64,000 nucleotides of DNA from Gammaproteobacteria bacterium. GTDB lineage: Bacteria; Pseudomonadota; Gammaproteobacteria; Ga0077554; Ga007554. Location of the stretch: assembly GCA_040183005.1 (NCBI GenBank), contig JAMPIW010000007.1:1-64000 (forward strand), read 5' to 3'. A program made the translations under genes and the position numbers. Of the stretch, positions 63,792-64,000 are shown one piece after another (the stretch's first letter is position 1; the number at the start of each line of letters is the position of its first letter). A model generated the notes under the pieces. That model was not told the DNA's origin. It saw nothing but the letters and a program-made list of their open reading frames with translations, and ran no database searches.

Positions 63792-64000
63792 TCACCTCAA
63801 GGGCTTGATGCCATCCGGGGCGCCGCCAGCCCTCAGCACCAGCTCGACCCGCCGGCGCAGGCGTTGCGCCTCGGCAGCGTCGCCGCCGAGCTCGGCGTGA
63901 CGCGCCTGCACCTGCAGCCAGGCCAGCAGCGGCCGGTTCCAGCCCTGGCTCGATGCCGTCTCCACGGCCAGCGCCATCACAGCCGGATGCGCCTGCCCAG
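63792..64000 (-). CDS. Partial CDS, C-terminal end of a helical protein
   Basis: An open frame runs from the window edge to a stop at 63792. The readable end contains ALAVETASSQGWNRPLLAWLQ and VQARHAELGGDAAEAQRLRRR, which looks like TPR-type or other helical repeats. Codons are strongly GC-rich compared with the preceding ORF. The start lies beyond 64000. No function assigned. Confidence 0.65.
   Translation of the reverse strand, partial: GQAHPAVMALAVETASSQGWNRPLLAWLQVQARHAELGGDAAEAQRLRRRVELVLRAGGAPDGIKPLR

Overview
The window is a stretch of chromosome from a moderately GC-rich gammaproteobacterium, judged from gene order: rarA, crcB, DUF190 gene, serS, cysG on one strand; tmk, holB, pilZ, tatD on one strand; and ampD with ampE. 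Other clues fit a Gram-negative with a full outer membrane (TonB system, lipoproteins, LysM L,D-transpeptidase), flexible respiration (an FNR-type regulator and FNR sites, a truncated globin, a c-type cytochrome) and an exosortase/PEP-CTERM secretion system encoded elsewhere. No phage, plasmid replication gene, CRISPR array or intact insertion sequence was seen.

Layout. 0.1-6 kb: a PEP-CTERM lectin-like gene, then an NAD-salvage cluster (pncA, pncB, a hydrolase, an amidohydrolase). 5.6-15 kb: an FNR-controlled small protein, recN, a fatty acid hydroxylase, gltX, then a row of envelope genes (AIM24-like, M48 protease, LysM L,D-transpeptidase, Tat-exported M15 peptidase). 15-24 kb: an ars operon with two ArsR operators, an odd pyruvate kinase relative, a P2-type ATPase, a patatin and a pseudopilin. 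24-33.5 kb: an FNR-controlled DUF6763 gene, cysG, serS, crcB, rarA and an aldolase-dehydrogenase fusion. 33.5-39 kb: two secreted-protein genes, each behind a copy of the same 0.75-kb regulatory region. 39-48 kb: fnr, tatD, pilZ, holB, tmk, a predicted NO-detoxification operon, glgP. 48-64 kb: tRNA-Leu, queA, ampD, ampE, cobalamin genes, a periplasmic peroxidase, two tandem repeat lipoproteins, a Fur-controlled exbB-exbD-tonB-receptor cluster and a cytochrome.

The most interesting signal is regulatory. A 17-bp element of the form TGTCGR-N5-WTTACA (eight copies seen) lies upstream of sigma-54-type -24/-12 promoters in front of three genes for exported proteins: the PEP-CTERM gene at 164-1000 and the two genes at 34422 and 37199. 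The last two lack a PEP-CTERM tag, and their upstream regions are diverged duplicates in which the element recurs about every 170-190 bp. This suggests a wider sigma-54 exported-protein regulon, probably driven by a PrsR-type activator, that reaches beyond PEP-CTERM proteins.

A second layer is small non-autonomous mobile elements. Three families (about 166 bp, 275 bp with a possible 46-bp relative, and 120 bp) all have terminal inverted repeats and 5-bp target duplications. Several sit exactly at stop codons. Two near-perfect FNR boxes, at the textbook -41.5 and -61.5 positions relative to predicted starts, precede two small genes, and the cognate FNR protein is encoded in the window.
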